From: Clostridia bacterium UC5.1-1E11
GTDB lineage: Bacteria; Bacillota; Clostridia; Oscillospirales; Acutalibacteraceae
Assembly: GCA_001305115.1 (NCBI GenBank)
Contig: BCAA01000001.1
Location: 1 to 64,000 of the forward strand
Length of the DNA stretch: 64,000 nt
Direction: 5' to 3'
Shown in pieces: positions 29,482-37,750 of the stretch (positions are counted from its first letter, which is position 1; every line of letters begins with the position of its first letter). The notes under the pieces are model-generated. The model did not search any database. It was not told the origin of the DNA and was given only the letters and a program-made list of their open reading frames with translations. The translations under genes were made by a program, and so were the position numbers.

Positions 29482-29700
29482 GAAATGCTGACAAGATAGA
29501 TGCCTGCTGCAAATGTGAGTGAAAAGGCAAAACAAAAAGCTGAGCCCGGAACGCGAAGTGCGTCCAGGCTCAGCCTGATGGGAAACATCGACAAAATAGA
29601 TGCCCGCTATAAACGCGAACACCGAGCCATATAAAAAGAAAAGCCCCGAACGCGACTTGCGCGTCGAGGCTCTCGACTGGTGGAGCGTCTGCAACCAACG
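29482..29700 (-). repeat. Two tandem diverged units of about 100 bases with terminator-like hairpins
   Basis: Read leftward, two similar units follow each other: each has a hairpin (GAGCCTCGACGCG... and GAGCCTGGACGC...), a T-rich tract, then a stretch ending GGCATCTATTTTGTC and GGCATCTATCTTGTC with a TTTCCCA end. The second hairpin (29539-29574) overlaps the recombinase stop codon and would terminate that gene. Together with the hairpin at 29361-29403 they form a row of three. Confidence 0.55.
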
Positions 29701-31177
29701 GCGAACATAAATTATGGTTGGCCAGGTCGTCGTCCAGGCCCTCCTCGATTTCGTCCAGCAGGATGTCATCAATAACAATCGGCTTATCGCTACCGTTCAG
29801 AATCAAGGTGAAAGTCTCATCGAACAAATAGACAGCCCGAAGGAAGATATTGATAATTCCTCGTTTCGTATTCTCATCGTTCTTATCGCAATGTTTGAGA
29901 GCATAGAGGTATGCTCTGATGTCGGGTGCACTCAGCCTGACCTGTTTGTTCATCTCAATGGCCAACTGCGCTTGCAGTTCTTCTTTTTCTTTCTGGCGCT
30001 TCTCAATCCGCTCGGTAATCATGTCAGCAGCTTGCCCTTTCTCCAGAGCTTTCCAGAGATTTTCAATGGCGGTGTCAGCTTCCTGAATAGCAGTTTTGAT
30101 GCGCTTGATGGAAACTGTGTTCCGGTCAGACTCACAAACTGCGGCTACTGAGGCTGCGATATGCTCGATATTGTTGTCTGTCAGCAGCTTGCGGCATTCC
30201 AGCACCACACGGTTTTCTATCTTTTCTTTGCTAATAACCTTCTTTTTGCATTTGCGCCGTTTGAAATTATTGCAGGCATAATAGTGGTACGCCTTGCCGG
30301 ATTTCCCTGTGCCGCCATAGCCGGTCATCATCTCACGGCAGTAACCACAGAACAGCTTGGTGGTAAGCAGATACTCCTCCCGACCTCTTGCACGGGCAGG
30401 CGCTTTTTTGTTGCGGTCCAGAATATGCTGCACCCGTTCAAAAAGCTCGTCCTCCAAAATCCGGGGCATCCCGTTGGGGGTCTCCACCCCTTTGTAGATG
30501 TAGTAGCCGATATACCGACGGTTCCGCAGCAGACGATGCAGGCTGTTTTTATTGAACGCTTTTCCCTGGGAGGTTTTGATTTGTCTGGCGTTGAGGGACT
30601 GGATAATCTCAGTCACGGTCTTTCCGCTGGCATACTGTTCAAAAATTTCCCGGACGACCGCAGCACCCTCCGGATCAATATGAAACCGTCGTTCTTCATC
30701 CACACGGTAGCCAAGTCCCGGATTGCTGCCGTTGCTCAAGCACTTCTCAGCATTGATGCCCATACCCCGGCGAATCTTTTGGGAAAGTTCTGCTGAGTAG
30801 TATTCCGCCATACTTTCCAGAACACCTTCCACCAGAATACCGCTGGCGTCATCGCTGATATTCTCCCGGGCGGAGATCACTCGCACGCCGTTCTTTTTCA
30901 GCTTGGCCTTATTGATGGCGCTGTCATAGCGGTTGCGGGCAAAGCGGTCAAGCTGATACACAAGAACGCCCTCAAAGGTGTGTTTATCGCTGTCAGCAAT
31001 CATCCTCTGGAACTCGGCACGGCTATCGGTGGTTCCGCTCTGGGCGCGGTCAATATATTCTCCAACAACGAGATAGCCATTGTTTCTGGCATACTCATAG
31101 CAGGTGTGGAGCTGTCCCTCTATAGACTGCTCGGTCTGGCTGTGGCTGGAGTATCGAGCATAGATGACAACATTCAT
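29570..31177 (-). CDS. Large serine recombinase (site-specific integrase)
   Basis: This 535-residue protein is a large serine recombinase that integrates and excises DNA. The N-terminal resolvase domain has the catalytic Ser in VIYARYSSHSQTEQSIEGQL and the downstream VYQLDRFARNRYDSAI. A recombinase domain follows (GYRVDEERRFHIDPEGAAVV, then NKNSLHRLLRNRRYIGYYIY). The zinc ribbon shows FCGYCREMMTGYGG with ACNNFKRRKCKKK, then a coiled coil. The C-terminus ends in an unusual hydrophobic tail (FGAFLFIWLGVRVYSG) that reads into the hairpin repeats, so the last 35 residues may come from insertion into new DNA. The start overlaps the stop of the XRE gene by four bases. It is the obvious driver of the 14-kb element. 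Confidence 0.92.
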   Translation of the reverse strand: MNVVIYARYSSHSQTEQSIEGQLHTCYEYARNNGYLVVGEYIDRAQSGTTDSRAEFQRMIADSDKHTFEGVLVYQLDRFARNRYDSAINKAKLKKNGVRVISARENISDDASGILVEGVLESMAEYYSAELSQKIRRGMGINAEKCLSNGSNPGLGYRVDEERRFHIDPEGAAVVREIFEQYASGKTVTEIIQSLNARQIKTSQGKAFNKNSLHRLLRNRRYIGYYIYKGVETPNGMPRILEDELFERVQHILDRNKKAPARARGREEYLLTTKLFCGYCREMMTGYGGTGKSGKAYHYYACNNFKRRKCKKKVISKEKIENRVVLECRKLLTDNNIEHIAASVAAVCESDRNTVSIKRIKTAIQEADTAIENLWKALEKGQAADMITERIEKRQKEKEELQAQLAIEMNKQVRLSAPDIRAYLYALKHCDKNDENTKRGIINIFLRAVYLFDETFTLILNGSDKPIVIDDILLDEIEEGLDDDLANHNLCSPLVADAPPVESLDAQVAFGAFLFIWLGVRVYSGHLFCRCFPSG

Positions 31178-31509
31178 TGTTCCGCCTCCCCAAGCATTTG
31201 CAGCAGCGTTTCCTTGAGCCGTGCATTCATGGGGGATGTGGGGTCAAAACACATCTCCACAAACTTCTGCATCTGGGGATCACTCTGCTGGATTTTTGGC
31301 TTGTACTCATACAGCTTGCCCTGAGGATTATCCGTGCGTCCGAAGATATAGTCCATAGATACATCGAAGTAATCCGCATATTGGGTAAGTGTTTCAAATG
31401 TCGGCGAAGCCTGATTCAGCTCATAGCGATTCAGGCTAGACTGTTTGACACCGACAATTTCAGCCATCTTTACCTGGGACAGTTTGACACTTTCCCGCAG
31501 AGACCGCAA
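31174..31509 (-). CDS. XRE regulator upstream of the recombinase (N-terminus likely frameshifted)
   Basis: This 111-residue form starts at TTG 31509. The helix-turn-helix is KLSQVKMAEIVGVKQSSLNR followed by YELNQASPTFETL and DYFDVSMDYIFGRTDN, typical of mobile-element XRE regulators. Upstream, TTG 31531 with GGGGTG in front would give LKEVAEK and join the frame if one A of the six-A run at 31510-31515 were extra; that longer N-terminus (MKEVAEKLRSLRES) is the common one. The gene is coupled to the recombinase gene and follows a good leftward promoter with an inverted repeat, so it probably represses its own transcription and recombinase expression. Confidence 0.85.
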   Translation of the reverse strand: MRSLRESVKLSQVKMAEIVGVKQSSLNRYELNQASPTFETLTQYADYFDVSMDYIFGRTDNPQGKLYEYKPKIQQSDPQMQKFVEMCFDPTSPMNARLKETLLQMLGEAEQ

Positions 31510-31558
31510 TTTTTTCTGCCACTTCTTTCAAGAGATACACCCCCTATCAGTCAATCTC

Positions 31559-31593
31559 ATTATATCAGATAATAGGGTAATGTTCAACCCTAT
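31559..31593 (-). promoter_or_regulatory. Promoter and operator of the XRE-recombinase operon
   Basis: Read leftward, the -35 box TTGAAC (31587-31582) and the -10 box TATAAT (31564-31559) are spaced by 17 bases. The inverted repeat ATAGGGT (31572-31578) / ACCCTAT (31587-31593) spans the -35 region and spacer, where a repressor would block polymerase. The XRE protein of this operon is the likely ligand. Confidence 0.75.
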
Positions 31594-31635
31594 ATTAACA
31601 TAACAGCATGGGGGTTAAACCAGAAAGAAGCACGG

Positions 31636-31793
31636 ATATGTGCGATACTGTCCCAGAATCCAAACATATAGGCGCAAGCAATGCTTGTGGCTATCCACAG
31701 CCACAAACTGCTTGTTGAGGGCAGCGCCCCCAACCCCCTTTGAACGCAGAATTTCATTCTGCGGCTGCGCGTTCTGCGAACGCTTTTCCCTTG
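31636..31793 (-). repeat. Stem-loop block, copy 2 (inverted)
   Basis: On the reverse strand this reads TTCGCAGAACGCGCAGCCGC, then a perfect stem CGCAGAAT-GAA-ATTCTGCG, a GGGGGTTGGGGGC stretch, CAACAAGC, a second stem TGTGGCT-GTGGAT-AGCCACA, and GCATTGCTTGCG. The order of parts is the same as at 43305-43480, while the second stem has a different sequence there. It fills the gap between the XRE promoter and kwaB and explains why no gene is found in it. Confidence 0.65.
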
Positions 31794-31817
31794 AGAACTA
31801 TGCTAAAAATTCGTGGA

Positions 31818-32791
31818 TTATCCAGCCCCTTGAGTAATATTGTCTTTTGCAGACGCATCATACCACTGTTGAGTTAATTCAGAGTGCAAAAAGGCATCAT
31901 TTAGCAATTTAAGAAAAGCAATTTTAGATTTCTTGGTGTCCAACCTGATTTGCATTCCATCTTCACTATATTTAAACTTTCCTGCAAGCTCTGGCGTATT
32001 TTTTGTAAAGTCAACAATCGCTTCTTTTGATATTCCTAGTTTGAAAATAGGCGACGCATTTTTTACTTTGGAGAGCTTACGTGCAAATGATGTATCATCA
32101 AGTGTATCCCTTAACACCTCAATGTCATCGAGTATGTCCAATTCTTCAATTGCATCAACAGTTTCAGCAGCTGCTCGCTGTATGAGAGCTGAAAAGCCCA
32201 TATTGCGTTCCAACATTTTTAAATTGAGCACAAAGATAGCGTCGCCTACTCGCAAAAGTTGCGCATCATTGTTCAATCGTATGATATCTTCTCCAGGCAG
32301 CTTTTCAAAACGTTCACTGCTTTTAATTGCTCCCAGTAAGAAACTTTCTCGTTTTATCAAAGAGATTGGATAGTGTTTTTGAAGAGGACAATACCACTTT
32401 CCATGTTTCCAATATAAACTATGTATCCAAACAAATGATTAAGATCATCCGTGTTAAAATTAAAATGATCTATGTTTACCGCTTCTTCAATATTGAATTG
32501 TTTAAATAAATTCAGTTCTTCCGGATAACTATCATAATCATATTCGTAAACTGCATTCGTGGATTCATCTGCAACAGAAAGGTTGCGGACAACCATATCT
32601 TCATTAGAGACAATAGTAGTTTCCAAAAACTCTACAAACATGTGTTGAATTTCCGGTGCTGTGTTATCATCTTCTATGTCTGCCAATCTCAAAACGAGTT
32701 CATCATTCACTTTGAGAATTAAATACAGTTGTGTAGAGTGCGGTTGTTCCAACACAGTGGACACCGCATTTTTTAATTCATCTTGTGTCAT
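31818..32791 (-). CDS. kwaB: Kiwa defence protein KwaB (DUF4868), one-base frameshift
   Basis: KwaB is the DUF4868 partner of the Kiwa anti-phage system. Repaired length is about 324 residues, close to the family length. The N-terminal part begins TQDELKNAVSTVLEQPHSTQ and contains DYDSYPEELNLFKQFNIEEA; the C-terminal part has LPGEDIIRLNNDAQLLRVGD and ELAGKFKYSEDGMQIRLDTK. The frame breaks at the T run 32376-32380 (A run on the coding strand); adding one A restores VLFKKHYPISLIKRESFLLG. As printed, the protein would stop at 144 residues. The start overlaps the end of kwaA by 14 bases, as in a two-gene Kiwa operon. A sequencing slip is the simplest explanation of the break. Confidence 0.85.
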
Positions 32792-33392
32792 TCTCTATCT
32801 CCTTTGATATCCATACGTGTTTATCTATAGAAACCCACTTGATAAACGATCCTTTGGATAATCGATCTGTTGATATTACTATAAGGCCGTCAGGAGCATT
32901 TACTCCCTCTATTTCAACACGATATAATTTATATCCCATGAGAGCAAGAGTGGGATTGCCACAATATAAATCCATTTTGACAAAGATAAAACCAATTAAA
33001 ACCAGCAGGACTACAAGCACGATCACATATCGGACCTCAGTTAAGTCGATACAAACTAGCGGAATGATATAGGTCGTAAGGAAAGTCAAATATTCATAAT
33101 TTTCGTTTTTTATAGCTTTAATCCTATGCGGAGGATTATGTACTCCTGCCCACCTATGCTTCTCAAAAGATGCGACGAGCCATCCAAGAATCGCCAAGAA
33201 CAAAGAAGTGAAAGCAAGCCAATTTCTTTTCAGCAACGGACCAAAACCTATGAAGTGCGCATCTTTAGAAAAACAGATTGGGATATCAACGGTTAATAGA
33301 AAAATTAAAACAAACAAGAGCCATAATGACATAAAATAAAATCGAAGCTTTACAGCGGTGTTATTCTCGTCTCTTTGTCGCCTATCTTCCAT
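32778..33392 (-). CDS. kwaA: Kiwa defence protein KwaA, four-helix membrane protein
   Basis: This 204-residue membrane protein has four predicted transmembrane helices: FYFMSLWLLFVLIFLLTVDI, NWLAFTSLFLAILGWLVASF, YLTFLTTYIIPLVCIDL and VIVLVVLLVLIGFIFVKM. They are followed by a cytoplasmic C-terminus with the KwaA-like NPTLALMGYKLYRVEIEG. In known Kiwa systems KwaA is membrane-located and acts with the DNA-binding DUF4868 protein KwaB during infection. It lies directly upstream of kwaB with overlapping ends and 17 bases downstream of hsdR, inside a restriction island, which supports the identification. Confidence 0.85.
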   Translation of the reverse strand: MEDRRQRDENNTAVKLRFYFMSLWLLFVLIFLLTVDIPICFSKDAHFIGFGPLLKRNWLAFTSLFLAILGWLVASFEKHRWAGVHNPPHRIKAIKNENYEYLTFLTTYIIPLVCIDLTEVRYVIVLVVLLVLIGFIFVKMDLYCGNPTLALMGYKLYRVEIEGVNAPDGLIVISTDRLSKGSFIKWVSIDKHVWISKEIENDTR

Positions 33393-33409
33393 ATCACCAC
33401 CCCTTTTAT

Positions 33410-36400
33410 TTAAGCTATGTCAATCCCGCCCTCAAGGATAAATTTTCTCAAGATCTGATCGACCTTCATGTTGATTTGAAAAGGTTTGATGGCAGCTCCC
33501 TCAAGGGTTTCCAGAAATACCTTTGCACTGTCCCGGTTGACTGTTGCTTTCAGTTTGTCGAATCGGCCAAACTCGTTAATATTTGCTTCTGTAACCCTCA
33601 ACTGCATGAAATCCCGCAGCATTGTTTCATCTGCTCCAAGAGCCTCGGCAAAACGGTGAATCTGGTCATTCTTCGCACTGGTCATATACTCTGTGATGTA
33701 ATCGCGCAACGTTTTCCCTTCATCAACTACAACATCGCCGTTCTGCACATCGTGCAGGAAAATATTTGCATATTTCTGCTCTTCCTGGGTAAGAGTTGCA
33801 AAGGACTTATGCAGTTCATCCAGCACCGCCGCTGTTTCAGTTCCATCCTGCAGCGCCTTGAGGTATTTGCTGAATCTGGAGTTCATGTAATTGGCATCAA
33901 TAACGCCGGTGTTGATCTCGGTCAGGTAAGAATCAATTTCATAGGGAACATCATCACCACCCAAGCCTGTTTCCTCGCCGGAAAACAGTTCCTTATAGCG
34001 AAGTGCAAGAATCAGGTAAGTAGTCTCATCCAGATGAAGCTCAACAGTGTTTTTACCCGTTTCCGCCTTTATTTCATAGGACAGTTTATTCCAAGTGAAG
34101 CCCTGAATTTTAGCTGCTTCCAGGTAGTTATTAAAACGCTTGAAAAGCTTGGCAAACTGTCCGCGCTCTGTGTGATCTTTCGGCAATTTTTCAAAATTTC
34201 CCACTCCTGCCGAGCGGAAAATCGCTTCGATTTCATCATACAGCTCATTCAGCTTGCCCAGGTTATACTCCAGCTTATCCGCAAATAGGCCAAGAGGTTT
34301 GTCACCAGAATACAGTTTGAACGCTTCGTCGATATTCCGACGCATTGTATAAGGTTTCCGGTAATAACGAATCGTGCCAAAGGGTTTCTCTGGCCCAAAA
34401 AGGCGGTTGGTGCGGGAGAATGCCTGAATCAGTTTTTCATAGACCAAAATCTTATCCAGATAAAGGGTGTTGATCCATTTGGAGTCAAACCCGGTCAGCA
34501 TCTGATCCACAACAATCAGCAAATCAATCTGCTGGTCCGGGGTCCTCTCCACAGACTTATACTGCTCCTTGTGTGCCAGGCGATAGGAAACATCTTTCTT
34601 GAACGTTCTATAGGTGGCCAGCTTAAACTTCATGTCGTAGCGAGCATTGTAATCTTCCAGAATCTCGATCAACGATTCTTCCTTGAAGATCGCCCCACCA
34701 TTGTTATCAATGCTTGGGTCAAACAGTGCCGTCACTTTCAAACTGCCTATTTCCTTGAATAGCCTATAATATTGGATCGCCTCCGGGATACTGCTGGTTG
34801 CAAAAATCGCATGAAACTTACTTCCGTGGCTGAGCGTAACCCAGTTGTCCAGAATATCGGTTACTACTGCACGCTGATGTTCTTCCCGCTCATATTGGGA
34901 GTTGGGCAAATAATCTTCAATGCCCTTCAGGTAGGTTCCGTCTGCTTGAACGACACCAGCCATAGGCACGCTTGTATGATCCATATAGTGCAGATAGGCT
35001 TTTTTCATTTTGGGGTCGCTCATGGCTGCGGCTTCAGTAGGTGCTTTGGCTTTTTCCAAAGCAACAGCCTTGCGTAAATCACGGTCCTTATAGGTAGGCA
35101 CCATATAGGGGTCAAACCCCAGAACATTTTTGTCCCGGATTCCGTCTGCAATGCTGTACCGGTGAAGTTCGTTTCCGAACACATCCGAGGTGGTGCTCAT
35201 TTTCTTCTGGTTCTCTTCATGAATTGGTGTTCCCGTAAACCCGAAGAACATGGCATTGGGGAAGGTTTCTTTGATTGTACGCAGCATTTCCCCGAATACG
35301 TCCCGGTGTGCTTCATCAATGATGAAAACAATCCGCTTATCCCGAATCAGTTCAATATCGTGGGCATTATAGCTGCTGTTTTCCTCAATGCGGCTCATCT
35401 TCTGAATAGAAGTGACGATCAACGTATTGGCCGGATCGTCACTTTTCAGTTTTGAAACCAAAACATTTGTATCTTCTGTGTCCTGTACAGAACCCGCATC
35501 GTCGGCAAAACCACGGTAATCCATCAGTGACTGGGTCCCCAGCTCCACACGGTCCATCAGGAACACTACCTTATCGGCGTCCCTTGATCCGGCAATCAGT
35601 TGAGCTGATTTAAAGCTGGTCAAGGTTTTACCGGAACCAGTAGTGTGCCAGATATAGCCGCCATACTGATCTTTATCCGCCCAACGCCGCATGGCAACAC
35701 GACCAGTAATGCGGGAAGCCGCATAGTACTGGTAGCTACGCATGACTTTCAAAATACCATCGGTATCATCGGCAACTGTATAAAAACCAATCAACTGGTG
35801 CGCCATAGGGATGGAGAGCAGATATTGCGCAATGTCCTTCCAGTTGTTCAGCGGCTCATTATTGGCATCAGCCCAATGGAAGTAGACATCCTTGTTAAAC
35901 ACTCCGTCCGGGCCCGGATTAGCAAAATAAACAGTCTCATCCGGCTGCATGGCAATGAAAATCTGCACCAAGGAGAACAGACCGGAGAATACCCCCTCAT
36001 GGGCATATTTTTCGATCTGATTATATGCCTGGCTCACATCCACGCCGCTGCGCTTTAGCTCGCAGTGAATCAAGGGCATACCGTTAATCAGCAGCATAAA
36101 ATCGCCCCGGCGATTTGGCAAAACTGCACTTCTCGCCTTGAACACGGGTTGCTGGGCAATCTGGTAGCGGCTTTGTCCGGCGGCAATCTCCCGCTGGTCA
36201 TAAATTTTCAGGCTGACCTCTTTGCCAAAATGCAGCGTGTCGGCAGGGTTATCCCGCTTGATTGCCACCGTTTTACCGTTGATAAAGCCATTCAGCTTCA
36301 GTGGCGTGCGCAGTCGGGTAATCTGGTCCAGAATCTGTCGCATTTCGCCATCGGTCAACGGAACATCGTTCAAACGGTCAATATCCCGGTTATTCTCAAA

Positions 36401-36532
36401 AAGAATCTGCTTCCAATTCTGGATCAGCTCTTCTTCGGTTTTGTACCGCAGGATTTCCGGTTCCCAGCCATATTTTTCTGTCAGTAAATTGATCAGTGCT
36501 GCTTCAAAGGCAGCTTCATTTTCAAATGCCAT
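33410..36532 (-). CDS. hsdR: Type I restriction enzyme, R subunit
   Basis: This 1040-residue subunit translocates and cuts unmodified DNA. The N-terminal PD-(D/E)xK nuclease shows RGDFMLLINGMPLIHCELKR near residues 140-165. The helicase core has Walker A WHTTGSGKTLTSFKSAQLIA near residue 300, the DEAH box IVFIIDEAHRDVFGEML near 410, TSIQKMSRIEE between them, and a later motif VDQMLTGFDSKWINTLYLDK. Length and motif order match complete HsdR proteins, and no frame break is seen. It is the last gene of the leftward hsdM-hsdS-hsdR set, starting 14 bases after hsdS, with the Kiwa genes following closely. Confidence 0.95.
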   Translation of the reverse strand: MAFENEAAFEAALINLLTEKYGWEPEILRYKTEEELIQNWKQILFENNRDIDRLNDVPLTDGEMRQILDQITRLRTPLKLNGFINGKTVAIKRDNPADTLHFGKEVSLKIYDQREIAAGQSRYQIAQQPVFKARSAVLPNRRGDFMLLINGMPLIHCELKRSGVDVSQAYNQIEKYAHEGVFSGLFSLVQIFIAMQPDETVYFANPGPDGVFNKDVYFHWADANNEPLNNWKDIAQYLLSIPMAHQLIGFYTVADDTDGILKVMRSYQYYAASRITGRVAMRRWADKDQYGGYIWHTTGSGKTLTSFKSAQLIAGSRDADKVVFLMDRVELGTQSLMDYRGFADDAGSVQDTEDTNVLVSKLKSDDPANTLIVTSIQKMSRIEENSSYNAHDIELIRDKRIVFIIDEAHRDVFGEMLRTIKETFPNAMFFGFTGTPIHEENQKKMSTTSDVFGNELHRYSIADGIRDKNVLGFDPYMVPTYKDRDLRKAVALEKAKAPTEAAAMSDPKMKKAYLHYMDHTSVPMAGVVQADGTYLKGIEDYLPNSQYEREEHQRAVVTDILDNWVTLSHGSKFHAIFATSSIPEAIQYYRLFKEIGSLKVTALFDPSIDNNGGAIFKEESLIEILEDYNARYDMKFKLATYRTFKKDVSYRLAHKEQYKSVERTPDQQIDLLIVVDQMLTGFDSKWINTLYLDKILVYEKLIQAFSRTNRLFGPEKPFGTIRYYRKPYTMRRNIDEAFKLYSGDKPLGLFADKLEYNLGKLNELYDEIEAIFRSAGVGNFEKLPKDHTERGQFAKLFKRFNNYLEAAKIQGFTWNKLSYEIKAETGKNTVELHLDETTYLILALRYKELFSGEETGLGGDDVPYEIDSYLTEINTGVIDANYMNSRFSKYLKALQDGTETAAVLDELHKSFATLTQEEQKYANIFLHDVQNGDVVVDEGKTLRDYITEYMTSAKNDQIHRFAEALGADETMLRDFMQLRVTEANINEFGRFDKLKATVNRDSAKVFLETLEGAAIKPFQINMKVDQILRKFILEGGIDIA

Positions 36533-36546
36533 AGCAGCCTCCTGTA

Positions 36547-37750
36547 TTAGACAAACATTTTTTCCAGTAAAGCTTTTTTGATGGATTTGAGTTTGTCGAG
36601 TTCTTGTTGACGCAAAGAAATAAGCAAATCCAGATTGCGTAAGTATGTACTAATTTTTATTTGTTCTTTCTTTTGCGGAAATAAAAAGTCCAATGTCAAA
36701 AATTCTTCATAACTTATGCTTCGTCCGTCTCTAATGCCGTATGTAACTGTTTCTAAGCGTTTAATAAACTGTTTTGAGCTAAAAACATATTTCCAGTAGT
36801 AATCATCATGTTTTTCAGGCTCAGTAAAACCAAAAACCGTATAAGTGGGAGAGGTGATGCCCTCAATAGCGGAGTGCGCAAAACCACCTTGAAAGCTTCT
36901 TAAATGAATTACGAATTGGCCTGGCATCACTCTTTTATACCCTTTTTCATTTGCTGTATCGTGAAAAACACTTTTTCCTATTGCATCGCGAATTACCATA
37001 CCAATATCTTGGGTGGCGGACAAAACAGGAAGCTCTGGATGCCCTTTATCTGTATGTGATGTAAAAATTTCTGATGCGTACCTGCGTTTCCACGCTTCGC
37101 TAAATCCTTTAAAACGAATTTCTGGCACATCTGCACCATCTTTCGGAAATAACTTTTCCAGCATAGATACTTTGACGGCTTGGTATTTTTCAAGTTTTGA
37201 TTGGTGCTGTGCGATAAGGCTATCAACATATTCAAAGATAGCCCCTATCTTAATCTGTTCTTCTTCATCCGGCACATCAACAACCATATCTTTGAATTTG
37301 CTATGAGCCAGGACTTTTTTGTCCGGTTCCTTCCGCAGCCATAGAGAGTTGCTTTTTGATTCCATAATTTAATCTTCGGAGAAGAAAATTAGAGTCACAA
37401 CTCTTCGGCGCAAAAACCGGATAGTAATAGCTGATAATTCCTTTGTCAATCAAGTTATTTCGATTGAACACAAAAACGTCCGTATCGCTTCGACTTCTAT
37501 ATGTAAAATATCCGAACGGCAAAACAAAATACCCAACATTGTCATTTGTAGTAACCTGACGATCTGCGAAATATTCTTCTTGCCTGACAATTCCTTGCTG
37601 CTGAGAGGATGTCAACACAGGATATTGATTTTGCACCACCGTTTTTTCTGTATAATCCTCAATCAATTCTCCCACTCTGTTCTGTTTCCACCCGTCCGAA
37701 AACCCCTGAAATCGGATTGCAGGCTTTTTGGTTTCATTCATTTTATTCAC
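36547..37750 (-). CDS. hsdS: Type I restriction specificity subunit, one-base frameshift
   Basis: HsdS chooses the two half-sites recognised by the type I enzyme. The repaired gene encodes about 400 residues with two target recognition domains and two conserved helical spacers. The first half begins AIRFQGFSDGWKQNRVGELI; the central repeat is IGAIFEYVDSLIAQHQSKLE and YQAVKVSMLEKLFP; the second domain begins EIRFKGFSEAWKRRYASEIF; the final helix is LRNLDLLISLRQQELDKLKS. The frame breaks at a run of six T (37315-37320, A on the coding strand), where one base is extra; removal restores GTGQKVLAHSKFKDMVVDVP. Phase-variable slipping at this run is possible, but an error is more likely given the other breaks. 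It overlaps hsdM by eight bases. Confidence 0.88.

Noticed and set aside
29678-29690. CTGGTGGAGC as a duplicated tmRNA 3' end
   Set aside because: Only ten bases match the tmRNA end, and the site lies within the recombinase coding sequence, so it is likely chance; the 79-bp repeat is the better boundary.
31640-31837. Small rightward frame between the XRE promoter and kwaB
   Set aside because: It lies across the inverted stem-loop block and has no ribosome site or protein-like composition.
37301-37365. Two separate HsdS half-subunit genes
   Set aside because: Removing one A from a six-A run joins both halves into one normal-length HsdS, so a split gene is less likely than a frameshift.
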